DNA of 64,000 nucleotides, taken from Nomia melanderi (lineage: Eukaryota > Arthropoda > Insecta > Hymenoptera > Halictidae). Below are positions 33,987 through 45,760 of the stretch, in pieces. Under the pieces are notes generated by a model, which was not told the DNA's origin, did no database searches, and was given only the letters and a program-made list of their open reading frames with translations. Each line of letters begins with the position of its first letter. Position 1 is the first letter of the stretch. Location of the stretch: positions 744,001-808,000 of the forward strand of contig NW_027475146.1 in assembly GCF_051020985.1 (NCBI RefSeq), written 5' to 3'. A program made the translations under genes and the position numbers.

Positions 33987-34584
33987 ACAGATAGCGCAAT
34001 AAATCAAAGTGCATTGTCTGTAGGAGGCCCTGGCGCATGAATGTGGCCAGTGGGAACGACCTCGGACCACCAGGGGCCGAGAAAACCACCGTCTCATGGG
34101 GCCGGACACTCAGGGTCAGGGGAAAATCCAATATATATCTGTTGATATCTCGGGTGCTATTAGAGATAGCGCAATAAACCAAAGTGAATTATCTTCAGGA
34201 GGCCCTGGCGCATGAATCTGTGCAGCAGGAACGACCTCGGACCACAAGGGGCCGAGAAAACCACAGTATCATGGGGCCGGACACTCAGGGTCAGGGGAAA
34301 ATCCAATATATATCTGGTGATATCTCAGGTGTTATTAGAGATTGCGAAATAAATCAAAGTGCATTGTCTGCAGGAGGCCCTGGCGCATGAATCTGTGCAG
34401 TGGGAACGACCTCGGACCACCAGGGGCCGAGAAAACCGCCGTCTCATGGGGCCGGACACTAAGGGTCAGGGAAGAATCCAATATATATCTGGTGATATCT
34501 CGGGTTCTATTACAGATAGCGCGATAAATCAAAGTGCACTGTCTGCAGGAGGCCCTGGCGCATGAATCTGTGAAGTAGGAAAGA

Positions 34585-34760
34585 CCTCGGCCCCTCCAGG
34601 CGCCGAAAAACTTACAGATTTTCGGTGTCCGTCACCCAAAGTCATCTAAAAATCAAGCATATATATGGTGCTTTCTCGGGTTCTATTACAGATAGCGCAA
34701 TAAATCAAAGTCCATTGTCTGTAGGAGGCACTGGCGAATGAATCTGTGCAGCAGGAACGA
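34585..34760 (+). repeat. Type D monomer 2, 176 bp
   Basis: D core with one extra C (CGGCCCCTCC) compared with 31,609. Immediately followed by a B monomer. Confidence 0.87.
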
Positions 34761-34935
34761 CCTCGGACCACCAGGGGCCGAGAAAATTACAGATATTCGG
34801 AATCCGTCACCCAAGGTCATGTAAAAATCCAGCATATATATGGTGCTTTCTCGGGTTGTATTACAGATAGCGCAATAAATCAAAGTGCATTGTCTGTAGG
34901 AGGCCCTGGCGCATGAATCTGTGCAGCGGGAACGA
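34761..34935 (+). repeat. Type B monomer 22
   Basis: B core, second half of the D-B dimer; GGTGCTTTCTCGGGTTGTATT downstream. Confidence 0.88.
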
Positions 34936-37385
34936 CCTGGGACCACAAAGGGCCGAGAAAACCACAGTCTCATGGGGCCGGACACTCAGGGTCAGGGGAA
35001 AATCCAATATATATCTGGTGATATCTCGGGTGCTATTAGAGATAGCGCAATAAATCAAAGTGCATTGTCTGTAGGAGGCCCTGGCGCATGAATCAGTGCA
35101 GCGGGAACGACCTCGGACCACCAGGGGCCGAGAAAACCACAGTCTCATGGGGCCGGACACTCAGTTTCAGGGGAAAATCCAATATATATCTGGTGATATC
35201 TTGGGTGCTATTAGAGATAGCGCAATAAATCAAAGTGAATTATCTGCAGGAGGCCCTGGCGCATGAATCTGTGCAGCGGGATCGACCTCGGACCACCAGG
35301 GGCCGAGAAAACCACCGTCTCATGGTGCCGGACACTCAGGGGCAGGGAAAAATCCAATATATATCTGGTGATATCTCGGGTGCTATTAGAGATAGCGCAA
35401 TAAACCAAAGTGATTTGTCTGTAGGAAGCCCTGGCGCATGAATCTGGCCAGCGGGAACGACCTCGCACCACCAGGGGCCGAGAAAACCACCTTCTCATGG
35501 GGCCGGACACTCAGGGTCAGGGAAAAATCCAATATATATCTGGAGATATCTCGGGTGCTATTAGAGATAGCGCAATAAACCAAAGTGAATTATCTGCAGG
35601 AGGCCCGGGCGCCTAAATCTGTGCAGCGGGAACGACCTCGGACCACCAGCGGCCGAGAAAACCACCGTCTCATGGGGCCGGACACTCAGGGTCAGGAGAA
35701 AATCCAATATATATCTGGTGATATCTCGGGTGCTATTAGAGATAGCGCAATAAACCAAAGTGAATTATCGGCAGGAGGCCCTGGCGCATGAATCTGTGCA
35801 GCGGGAACGACCTCGGACCACCAGGGGCCGAGAAAACCAGCGTCTCATGGGGCCGGACACTCAGGGTCAGGGAAAAATCCAATATATATCTGGTGATATC
35901 TCGGGTGCTATTACGGATAGCGCAATAAATCAGAGTGCATTGTCTGCAGGAGGCCCTGGCGCATGAATGCGGCCAGCGGGAACCACCTGGGATCACCAGG
36001 GGCCGAGACAACCACCGTCTCATGGGGCCGGACACTCAGGGTCAGGGGAAAATCCAATATATATCTGGTGATATCTCGGGTGCTATTAGAGATAGCGCAG
36101 TAAACCAAAGTGATTTGTCTGTAGGAAGCCCTGGCGCATGAATCTGGCCAGCGGGAACGACCTCGCACCACCAGGGGCCGAGAAAACCACCTTCTCATGG
36201 GGCCGGACACTCAGGGTCAGGGAAAAATCCAATATATATCTGGTGATATCTCGGGTGCTATTAGAGACAGCGCAATAAATCAAAGTGCATTGTCTGTAGG
36301 AGGCCCTGGCGCATGAATCTGTGCAGCGGGAACGACCTCGGACCACCAGGGGCCGAGAAAACCACAGTCTCATGGGGCCGGTCACTCCGGGTCGGGGGAA
36401 AATCCAATATATATCTGGTTATATCTCGGGTGCTATTAGAGATAGCGCAATAAACCAAAGTGAATAATCTGCAGGAGGCCCTGGCGCATAAATCTGTGCA
36501 GCGGGAACGACCTCGCGCCACCAGGGGCCGAGAAAACCACCGTCTCATGGGGCCGGACACTCAGGGTCAGGGAAAAATCCAATATATATCTGGTGATATC
36601 TCGGGTGCTATTAGAGATAGCGCAATAAACCAAAGTGAATTATCTTCAGGAGGCCCTGGCGCATGAATCTGTGCAGCAGGAACGACCTCGGACCACAAGG
36701 GGCCGAGAAAACCACAGTCTCATGGGGCCGGACACTCAGGGTCAGGGGAAAATCCAATATATATCTGGTGATATCTCAGGTGTTATTAGAGATTGCGAAA
36801 TAAATCAAAGTGAATTATCTGCAGGAGGCCCTGGCGCATGAATCTGTGCAGCGGGATCGACCACGGACCTCCAGGGGCCGAGAAAACCACCGTCTCATGG
36901 GACCGGACACTCAGGGTCAGGGGAAAATCCAATATATATCTGTTGATATCTCGGGTGCTATTAGAGATAGCGCAATAAACCAAAGTGAATTATCTTCAGG
37001 AGGCCCTGGCGCATGAATCTGTGCAGCAGGAACGACCTCGGACCACAAGGGGCCGAGAAAACCACAGTCTCATGGGGACGGACACTCAGGGTCAGGGGAA
37101 AATCCAATATATATCTGGTGATATCTCAGGTGTTATTAGAGATTGCGAAATAAATCAAAGTGCATTGCCTGCAGGAGGCCCTGGCGCATGAATCTGTGCA
37201 GTGGGGACGACCTCGGACCACCAGGGGCCGAGAAAACCGCCGTCTCATGGGGCCGGACACTAAGGGTCAGGGAAGAATCCAATATATATCTCGTGATATC
37301 TCGGGTTCTATTACAGATAGAGCGATAAATCAAAGTGCACTGTCTGCAGGAGGCCCTGGCGCATGAATCTGTGAAGTAGGAATGA

Positions 37386-37561
37386 CCTCGGCCCCTCCAG
37401 GCGCCGAAAAACTTACAGATTTTCGGTGTCCGTCACCCAAAGTCATCTAAAAATCAAGCATATATATGGTGCTTTCTCGGGTTCTATTACAGATAGCGCA
37501 ATAAATCAAAGTCCATTGTCTGTAGGAGGCACTGGCGAATGAATCTGTGCAGCAGGAACGA
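37386..37561 (+). repeat. Type D monomer 3, 176 bp
   Basis: Copy of the D unit at 34,585, offset 2,801 bp, sharing the extra C. Confidence 0.87.
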
Positions 37562-37736
37562 CCTCGGACCACCAGGGGCCGAGAAAATTACAGATATTCG
37601 GAATCCGACACCCAAGGTCATGTAAAAATCCAGCATATATATGGTGCTTTCTCGGGTTGTATTACAGATAGCGCAATAAATCAAAGTGCATTGTCTGTAG
37701 GAGGCCCTGGCGCATGAATCTGTGCAGCGGGAACGA
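37562..37736 (+). repeat. Type B monomer 23
   Basis: B member of the copied D-B dimer; CCGACACCC instead of CCGTCACCC. Confidence 0.88.
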
Positions 37737-38610
37737 CCTGGGACCACAAGGGGCCGAGAAAACCACAGTCTCATGGGGCCGGACACTCAGGGTCAGGGAA
37801 AAATCCAATATATATCTGGTGATATCTCGGGTGCTATTAGAGATAGCGCAATAAATCAAAGTGCATTGTCTGTAGGAGGCCCTGGCGCATGAATCTGTGC
37901 AGCGGGAACGACCTCGGCCCCCAGGGGCCAAGACAACCACCGTCTCATGGGGCCGGACACTCAGGGTCAGGGAAAAATCCAATATATATCTGGCGATATC
38001 TCGGGTGCTATTACAGATTGCGCAATAAATTAAAGTGCATTGTCTGTAGGTGGCCCTGACGCAGGAATCTGGGCAGCGGGAACGACCTCGGACCACCAGG
38101 GGCCGAGGAAACCACCGTCTCATTCGGCCGGAAACTCAGGGTCAGGGAAAAATCCAATATATATCTGGTGATATCTCGGGTGCTATTACAGATAGCGCAA
38201 TAAATCAAAGTGCATTGTCTGTAGGAGGCCCTGGCGCATGAATGTGGCCAGTGGGAACGACCTCGGACCACCAGGGGCCGAGAAAACCACCGTCTCATGG
38301 GGCCGGACACTCAGGGTCAGGGGAAAATCCAATATATATCTGTTGATATCTCGGGTGCTATTAGAGATAGCGCAATAAACCAAAGTGAATTATCTTCAGG
38401 AGGCCCTGGCGCATGAATCTGTGCAGCAGGAACGACCTCGGACCACAAGGGGCCGAGAAAACCACAGTCTCATGGGGCCGGACACTCAGGGTCAGGGGAA
38501 AATCCAATATATATCTGGTGATATCTCGGGTGCAATTAGAGATTGCGAAATAAATCAAAGTGCATTGTCTGCAGGAGGCCCTGGCGCATGAATCTGTGCA
38601 GCAGGAACGA

Positions 38611-38785
38611 CCTCGGACCACCAGGGGCCGAGAAAATTACAGATATTCGGAATCCGTCACCCATGGTCATGTAAAAATCCAGCATATATATGGTGCTTTC
38701 TCGGGTTGTATTACAGATAGCGCAATAAATCAAAGTGCATTGTCTGTAGGAGGCCCTGGCGCATGAATCTGTGCAGCGGGAACGA
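38611..38785 (+). repeat. Type B monomer 24
   Basis: B core with CACCCATGGTCATG, which creates CCATGG (an NcoI site). Confidence 0.88.
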
Positions 38786-38924
38786 CCTGGGACCACAAGG
38801 GGCCGAGAAAACCACAGTCTCATGGGGCCGGACACTCAGGGTCAGGGAAAAATCCAATATATATCTGGTGATATCTCGGGTGCTATTAGAGATAGCGCAA
38901 TAAATCAAAGTGCATTGCAGGTAG

Positions 38925-39250
38925 GAGGCTTTGGAGCATGAATCTGTGCAGCGCGAACGACCTCGGACCACCAGGGGCCGAGAAAACTACCGTCTCATGG
39001 GGCCGGACACTCAGGGTCAGGGAGAAATCCAATATATATCTGGTGATATCCCCGGAGCTATTAGAGATAGCGCAATAAACCAAAATGCGTTGCCTGCAGG
39101 AGGCCCTAGCGCATGAATCTGTGCAGCGGGATCGACCTCGGACCACCGGGGGTCGAGAAAACCACCGAAACATGGGGCCGGGCACTCAGGGTCAGGGAAA
39201 AATCCAATATATATCTGGTGATATCTCGGGTGCTATTAGAGATAGCGCAA
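38925..39250. repeat. Block shared with 29.13-29.45 kb and 24.93-25.20 kb
   Basis: TTTGGAGCATG, AGCGCGAACGACC, AAACTACCGTCTC, GATATCCCCGGAGC and the following E monomer recur at 29.1 kb (about 9,801 bp upstream) and at 24.9 kb (about 13,999 bp upstream). These are the longest-range matches I found in this half. Confidence 0.78.
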
Positions 39251-39310
39251 TAAATCAAAGTGCATTGTCTGCAGGAGGCCCTGGCGCAAGAATCTGTGCA
39301 GTGGGAACGA
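39136..39310 (+). repeat. Type E monomer 5
   Basis: Same arm and core as 29,335; first of two adjacent E units. Confidence 0.82.
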
Positions 39311-39485
39311 CCTCGGACCACCGGGGGTCGAGAAAACCACCGAAACATGGGGCCGGGCACTCAGGGTCAGGGAAAAATCCAATATATATCTGGTGATATC
39401 TCGGGTGCTATGAGAGATAGCGCAATAAACCAAAGTGCATTGTCTGCAAGAGGCCGAGGCGCATGAAGCTGTGCAGCGGGATCGA
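39311..39485 (+). repeat. Type E monomer 6
   Basis: Adjacent to the previous unit, making an E-E dimer; TGCAAGAGGCCGAGG tail shared with 25,137. Confidence 0.82.
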
Positions 39486-39660
39486 CCTCGGACCACCAGG
39501 GGCCGAGAAAACCACCGTCTCATGGGGCCGGACACTCAGGGTCAGGGAAAAATCCAATATATATCTGGTGATATCTCGGGTGCAATTAGAGATTGCGAAA
39601 TAAATCAAAGTGCATTGTCTGCAGGAGGCCCTGGCGCATGAATCTGTGCAGTGGGAACGA

Positions 39661-39835
39661 CCTCGGACCACCGGGGGTCGAGAAAACCACCGAAACATGG
39701 GGCCGGGCACTCAGGGTCAGGGAAAAATCCCATATATATCTGGTGATATCTCGGGTGCTATGAGAGATAGCGCAATAAACCAAAGTGCATTGTCTGTAAG
39801 CTGCCCTGGCGCATGAATCTGTGCAGCGGGAACGA
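39661..39835 (+). repeat. Type E monomer 7
   Basis: E unit one ordinary monomer after the E-E dimer, with AAATCCCATATATATC. Confidence 0.82.
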
Positions 39836-41085
39836 CCTCGGACCACCAGGGGCCGAGAAAACCACCGTCTCATGGGGCCGGACACTCAGGGTCAGGGAAA
39901 AATCCAATATATATCTGGTGATATCTTGGGTGCTATAAGAGATAGCGCAATAAACCAAAGTGAATTATCTGCAGGAGGCTCTGGCGCATGAATCTGTGCA
40001 GCGGGAACAACCTCGGACCACCAGGAGCCGAGAAAACCACCGTCCCATGGGGCCGGACACTCATGTTCAGGGAAAAATCCTATATATATCTGGTGATATC
40101 TCGGGTGCTATTACAGATAGCGCAATAAATCAAAGTGCATTGTCTGTAGGAGGCCCTGGCGCATGAGTCTGTGCAGCGGGAACGACCTCGGACCACCAGG
40201 GGCCGAGAAAACCGCAGTCCCATGGGGCCGGACACTCATGGTCAGGGGAAAATCCAATATATATCTGGTGATATCTCGGGTGCTATTAGAGATAGCGCAA
40301 TAAACCAAAGTGAATTGTCTCCAGGAGGCCCTTGCGCATGAATCTGTGCAGCGGGCACGACCTCGGACCACCAGGGGCCGAGAAAGCCACCGACACATGG
40401 GGCCCGACACTCAGGGTCAGGGAAAAATCCATTATATATCTGGTGATATCTCGGGTTCCATTAGAGATAGCGCGATAAATCAAAGTGAATTGTCTCCAGG
40501 AGGACCTGGCGCATGAATCTGTGCAGCGGGAACGACCTCGGACCACCAGGGGCCGAGAAAATTACAGATATTCGGAATCCGTCACCCAAGGTCATGTAAA
40601 AATCCAGCATATATCTGGTGATATCTCGGGTGCTATTACAGATAGCGCAATAAACCAAAGTGCCTTGTCTGCGGGAGGCACTGGCGAATGAATCTATGCA
40701 GCAGGAACGACCTCGGACCACCAGGGGCCGAGAAAACCACCGTCTCATGGGGCCGGACACTCAGGGTCAGGGAAAAATCCAATATATATCTGGTGATATC
40801 TCGGGTGCTATTACAGATAGCACAATAAATCAAAGTGCATTGTTTGTAAGCTGCCCTGGCGCATGAATCTGTGCAGCGGGAACGACCTCGGACCACCAGG
40901 GGCCGAGAAAACCACCGTCTCATGGGGCCGGACACTCAGGGTCAGGGAAAAATCCAATATATATCTGGTGATATCTTGGGTGCTATAAGAGATAGCGCAA
41001 TAAACCAAAGTGAATTATCTGCAGGAGGCTCTGGCGCATGAATCTGTGCAGCGGGAACAACCTCGGACCACCAGGAGCCGAGAAA
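39785..41085. repeat. 6-monomer (1,050 bp) duplication: 39,785-40,035 and 40,835-41,085
   Basis: GTAAGCTGCCCTGG, TCTTGGGTGCTATAAGAG, GGAGGCTCTGG and CGGGAACAACCTCGG recur in the same order. Confidence 0.83.
40536..40710 (+). repeat. Type B monomer 25
   Basis: Canonical B core with an ordinary downstream half, tail GCACTGGCGAATG. Confidence 0.9.
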
Positions 41086-42634
41086 ACAACAGTCTCATGG
41101 GGCCGGACACTCAGGGTCATGGATAAATCCAATATATATCTGGTGATATCTCGGGTGCTATTACAGATAGCGCAATAAATCAAAGTGAATTATCTGCAGG
41201 AGGCCCTGGCGCATGAATCTGTGCAGCGGGAACGACCTCGGACCACAAGGGGCCGCGAAATCCACAGTCTCATGGGGCCGGACACTCAGGGTCAGGGGAA
41301 AATCCAATATATATCTGGTGATATCTTGGGTGCTATTAGAGATAGCGCAATAAACCAAAGTGAATTATCTGCAGGAGGCCCTGGCGCATGCATCTGTGCA
41401 GCGGGAACGACCTCGGACCTCCAGGGGCCGAGAAAACCACAGTCCCATGGGGCCGGACACTCAGGGTCAGGGGAAAATCCAATATATATCTGGAGATATC
41501 TCGGGTGCTATTAGAGATAGCGCAATAAATCAAAGTGCATTGTCTGTAGGAGGCCCTGGCGCATGAATCTGTGCAGCGGGACCGACCTCGGACCACGAGA
41601 GACCGAGAAAACCATCGACTCATGGGGCCGGACACTCAGGGTCAGGGGAAAATCCAATATACATCTAGTGACATCTCGGGTGCTATTACAGATAGCGCAA
41701 TAAATCGAAGTGCATGGTCTGTACGAGGCCCTGGCGCATGAATCTGTGCAGCGGGATCGACCTCGGACCACGAGGGACCGAGAAAACCATCGACTCATGG
41801 GCCGGACTGTCAGGGTCAAGGAACAATCCAATATATATCTGGGGATATCTCGGGTGCTATTAGAGATAGCGAAATAATGAAAAGTGTATTGTCTGCAGGA
41901 GGCTCCGGCGCAGGAATCTGAGCAGCGGGAACGACCTCGGGCCACCAGGGGCCGAGGAAAGCACCGTCTCATGGGGTCGGACACTCAGGGTCAGGGAAAA
42001 ATCCAATATATATCTGGTGATACCTCGGGTGCTATTACAGATAGCGCAATAAACCAAAGTGAATTGTCTGTAGGAAGCCCTGGCGCATGAATCTGTTCAG
42101 CGGGATCGACCTCGGACCACGAGGGACCGAGAAAACTGTCGACACATGGGGCCGGACTGTCAGGGTCAGGGAAAAATCAAATATATATATGGTGATATCT
42201 CTGGTGCTATTAGAGATAGCGCAATAAATCAAAGTGCATTGTCTGTAGGTGGCCCTGGCGCATGAATCTGTGCAGCCGGATCGACCTCGGACCACCAGGG
42301 GCCGAGAAAACCACAGTCTCATGGGGTCGGACACTCAGGGTGAGGGAAAAATCCAATATATATCTGGTGATATCTCGGGTGCTATTACAGATAGCGCAAT
42401 AAACCAAAGTGAATTATCTATAGGAGGCCCTGGCGCATGAATCTGTGCAGCGGGAACGACCTCAGACAACCAGGGGCCGAGAAAACCACCGTCTCATGGG
42501 GCCGGACACTCAGGGTCAGGGGATAATCCAATATATATCTGGTGATATCTCGGGTGCTATTACAGATAGCGCAATGAATCAAAGTCCATTGTCTGTAGGA
42601 GGCACTGGCGAATGAATCTGTGCAGCAGGAACGA

Positions 42635-42809
42635 CCTCGGACCACCAGGAGCCGAGAAAATTACAGATATTCGGAATCCGTCACGCAAGGTCATGTAAAA
42701 ATCCAGCATATATCTAGTGATATCTCGGGTGCTATTACAGATAGCGCAATAAACCAAAGTGAATTGTCTGCAGGAAGCTCTGGCGCATGAATCTGTTCAA
42801 CGGGACCGA
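42635..42809 (+). repeat. Type B monomer 26
   Basis: B core with CACGCAAGG and ATATCTAGTGATATC. Resembles the unit at 55,090 and is followed by a monomer with a matching AGGAAGCTCTGG tail. Confidence 0.88.
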
Positions 42810-43941
42810 CCTCGGACCACGAGGGACCGAGAAAACCATCGACACATGGGGCCGGACTGTCAGGGTCAGGGGAAAATCCAATATATATCTAGTGATATCT
42901 CGGGTGCTATTACAGATAGCGCAATAACCCAAGGTGCATTGTCTGCAGGAGGCCCCAGCGCATGAATCTGTGCAGCGGGAACGACCTGGGACCACTAGGG
43001 GCCGAGAAAACTACCATCTCATGGGGCCGAACACTCAGGGTCAGGGAAAAATCAAATATATATCTGGTGATATCTCGGGTGCTATTAGAGATAGCGCAAT
43101 AACTCAAAGTGAATTACCTGCAGGAGGCCCTGGCGCATGAATCTGTGCAGCGGGAAAGATCTCGGACCACCAGGGGCCGAGAAAACCACCGTCTCATGGG
43201 GCCGGACACTCAGGGTCAGGGGAAAATCCAATATATATCTAGTGATATCTCGGGTGCTATTACAGATAGCGCAATAAATCAAAGTGCATTGTCTGCAGGA
43301 GGCCCTAGCGCATGAATCCGTGCAGCGGGAACGACCTCGGACAACCAGGGGCCGAGAAAATCACCGTCTCATGGGGCCGGACTGTCAGGGTCAGGGAAAA
43401 ATCCAATATATATCTGGTGATATCTCGGGTGCTATTAGAGATAGCGCAATAAATCAAAGTGCATTGTCTGCCGGAGGCCCTAGCGCATGAATCTGTGCAG
43501 CGGGAACGACCTCGGACCACCAGGGGCCGAGAAAACTACCGTCTCATGGGGCTGGACACTCACGGTCAGGGAAAAATCCAATATATATCTCGTGATATCT
43601 CGGGTGCTATTAGAGATAGCGAAATAATTCAAAGTGCATTGTCTGCAGGAGGCCCCAGCGCATGAATCTGTGCAGCGGGAACGACCTGGGACCACCAGGG
43701 GCCGAGAAAACTACCATCTCATGGGGCCGGACACTCAGGGTCAGGGAAAAATCCAATATATATCTGGTGATATCTCGGGTGCTATTAGAGATAGCGCAAT
43801 AAATCATAGTGAATTATCTGCAGGGGGCCCTGGCGCATGAATCTGTGCTGCGGGATCGACCTCGGACCACGAGGGACCGAGAATACCATCGACACATGGG
43901 GCCGGACTGACAGGGTCAAGGAAAAATCCAATATATATCTC

Positions 43942-44659
43942 GTGATATCTCGGGTGCTATTAGAGATAGCGAAATAATTCAAAGTGCATTGTCTGCGGGA
44001 GGCACCGGCGCATGAATCTGTGCAGCGGGAACGACCTCGGAGCACCAGGGGCCGAGAAAACCACCGCCTCATGGGGTCGGACACTCAGGGTCGGGGAAAA
44101 ATCCAATATAAATCTGGTGATATCTCGGGTGCTATTACAGATAGCGCAATAAACCAAAGTGCATTGACTGCAGGAGGCCCTGGCGCATGAATCTGTGCAG
44201 CGGGAACGACCTCGGACCACCAGTGGCCGAGAAAATCACCGTCTCATGGGGCCGGACTGTCAGGGTCAGGGAAAAATCCAATATATATCTGGTGATATCT
44301 CGGGTGCTATTAGAGATAGCGAAATAATTCAAAGTGCATTGTCTGCGGGAGGCACCGGCGCATGAATCTGTGCAGCGGGAACGACCTCGGAGCACCAGGG
44401 GCCGAGAAAACCACCGCCTCATGGGGTCGGACACTCAGGGTCGGGGAAAAATCCAATATAAATCTGGTGATATCTCGGGTGCTATTACAGATAGCGCAAT
44501 AAACCAAAGTGCATTGACTGCAGGAGGCCCTGGCGCATGAATCTGTGCAGCGGGAACGACCTCGGACCACCAGTGGCCGAGAAAATCACCGTCTCATGGG
44601 GCCGGACTGTCAGGGTCAGGGAAAAATCCAATATATATCTGGTGATATCTCGGGTGCTA
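43942..44659. repeat. Exact 350-bp tandem duplication (two monomers)
   Basis: The stretch 43,942-44,309 repeats at 44,292-44,659 with no difference that I can see, including rare states such as GGCACCGGCGCATG, CCGCCTCATGGGG and CAGTGGCCGAG. Identity extends slightly past one 350-bp period, as expected of an unequal exchange two monomers out of register. Confidence 0.9.
44035..44209 (+). repeat. CTCGGAGCAC / AATATAAATC monomer type, first of six
   Basis: A region V variant with CCTCGGAGCAC, CCGCCTCATGGGGTCGG and AATATAAATCTGG, always preceded by a GCGGGAGGCACCGG tail. Other copies start at 44,385, 53,691, 54,740, 58,365 (with the 12-bp deletion) and 59,929. It is a good marker for tracing exchanges in this region. 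Confidence 0.83.
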
Positions 44660-44734
44660 CTAGAGATTGCACAATAAATCAAAGTGCATTGTCTGCAGGA
44701 GGCCCTCGCGCATGAATCTGTTCAGCGGGAACGA

Positions 44735-44885
44735 CCTCGGACAACCAGGGTCCGGACTGTCAGGGTCAGGGAAAAATACTATATATATCTGGTGATATCT
44801 CGGGTGCAAATTAGAGATAGCGCAATAAACCAAAGTGCATTGCCTGCAGGAGGCCCTGGCGCATGAATCTGTGCAGCGAGAACGA
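44735..44885 (+). repeat. Shortened monomer, 151 bp (1)
   Basis: ACAACCAGGG joins directly to TCCGGACTGT at 44,750/44,751. Compared with a full unit, 25 bp (about m17-m41) are missing between two GGG triplets, and an extra base gives GGTGCAAATTAG downstream (net -24). The deletion removes the right dyad arm. Confidence 0.88.
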
Positions 44886-45410
44886 CCTCGGAACACCAGG
44901 GGCCGAGAAAACCACGGACACATGGGGCCGGACTCTCAGGGTCGGGGAAAAATCCAATATATATCTGGTGTTATCTCGGGGGCTCTTACAGATAGCGAAC
45001 TAAACCAAAGTGAACTTTCTGCAGGGGGCCCTATCCCATGAATCTGTGCAGCGGGAACGACCTCGGACCCCCAGGGGTCGAGAAAAACACCGACACATGG
45101 GGCCGGACACTCAGGGTCGGGGAAAAATACAATATATATCTGGTGATATCTCGGGTGCTATTACCGATAGCGCAATAAATCAAAGTGCATTGTCTGCAGG
45201 AGGCCCTCGCGCATGAATCTGTGCAACGGGAAGGACCTCGGACAACCAGGGGCCGAGAAAATCACCGTCTCATGGGGCCGGACTGTCAGGGTCAGGGAAA
45301 AATGCAATATATATCTGGTGATATCTCGGGTGCTATTAGAGATAGCGCAATAAACCAAAGTGCATTGTCTGCAGGAGGCCCTGGCGCATGAATCTGTGCA
45401 GCGAGAACGA

Positions 45411-45760
45411 CTTCGGACCACCACGGGCCGAGAAAACCACCGACACATGGGGGCGGACACTCAGGGTCAGTGGAAAATCCAATATATATATGGTGATATC
45501 TCGGGTGCTATTACAGATAGCGCAATAAATCAAAGTGCATTGTCTGTAGGATGCCCTGGCGCAGGAATCTGTGCAGCAGGAACAACCTCGGACCACCAGG
45601 GGCCGAGAAAGCCACCGCCTCATGGGGTCGGAATGTCAGGGTCAGGGAAAAATCCAATATATATCTGGTGATATCTCGGGTGCTATTACAGATAGCGCAA
45701 TAAATCAAACTGGATTGTCTGTAGGAGGCCCTGGCGCATGAATCTGTGCAGCGAGAACGA
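45411..45760. repeat. Recurring region V dimer, copy 1 of 5
   Basis: Monomer with CCACGGGCCGAG, GACACATGGGGGCGGAC and ATATATGGTGATATC, ending GGATGCCCTGGCGCAGG, followed by one starting after GCAGCAGGAACAACC. The same pair recurs at 49,563, 51,790, 56,640 and 62,553. Confidence 0.84.

Larger units (their letters stand above)
32420..35117. repeat. 13-monomer (2,277 bp) duplication: 32,420-32,840 and 34,697-35,117
   Basis: B monomer with GCTTTCTCGGGTTGTATT and the following GGGACCACAAAGGGCC unit recur; the 2 extra bases are the insertions at 33,184 and 34,585. Confidence 0.83.
34095..37893. repeat. 16-monomer (2,801 bp) duplication: 34,095-35,092 and 36,896-37,893
   Basis: About 1 kb including the D-B dimer recurs; both copies share GGACCACAAGGGG, CTCAGGTGTTATTAG and the extra C in the D monomer. 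Confidence 0.84.
33800..38526. repeat. 24-monomer (4,201 bp) duplication: 33,800-34,325 and 38,001-38,526
   Basis: The CATTCGGCCGGAAAC unit, the GAATGTGGCCAGTGGG tail and the GGACCACAAGG unit recur in order 4,201 bp downstream. Confidence 0.8.
26885..41585. repeat. Array region IV: C, D and E monomer variants
   Basis: About 84 monomers. This is the only region with the derived C and D monomers, and it has most of the E monomers (GTCGAG with CCGAAACATGG and GGGCACTCAGG). Many B/C/D units here read ATATATGGTGCTTTCTCGGG instead of ATATCTGGTGATATCTCGGG and so lack the EcoRV site. Single-base length changes fall in units starting at 30,035 (-1), 33,184 (+1), 34,585 (+1), 37,386 (+1) and 37,912 (-1). 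Blocks recur at 1,050, 2,277, 2,801, 3,499 and 4,201 bp. Confidence 0.8.

Noticed and set aside
44735..44885. Shortened monomers as a second satellite family
   Set aside because: Apart from one 25-bp gap and a 1-bp insertion they match ordinary region V monomers throughout.
45411..45428. Full CENP-B box in CTTCGGACCACCACGGG monomers
   Set aside because: The distance between TTCG and CGGG is 8 bases, whereas the box needs 7; in the correct register only 7 of 9 key positions match.
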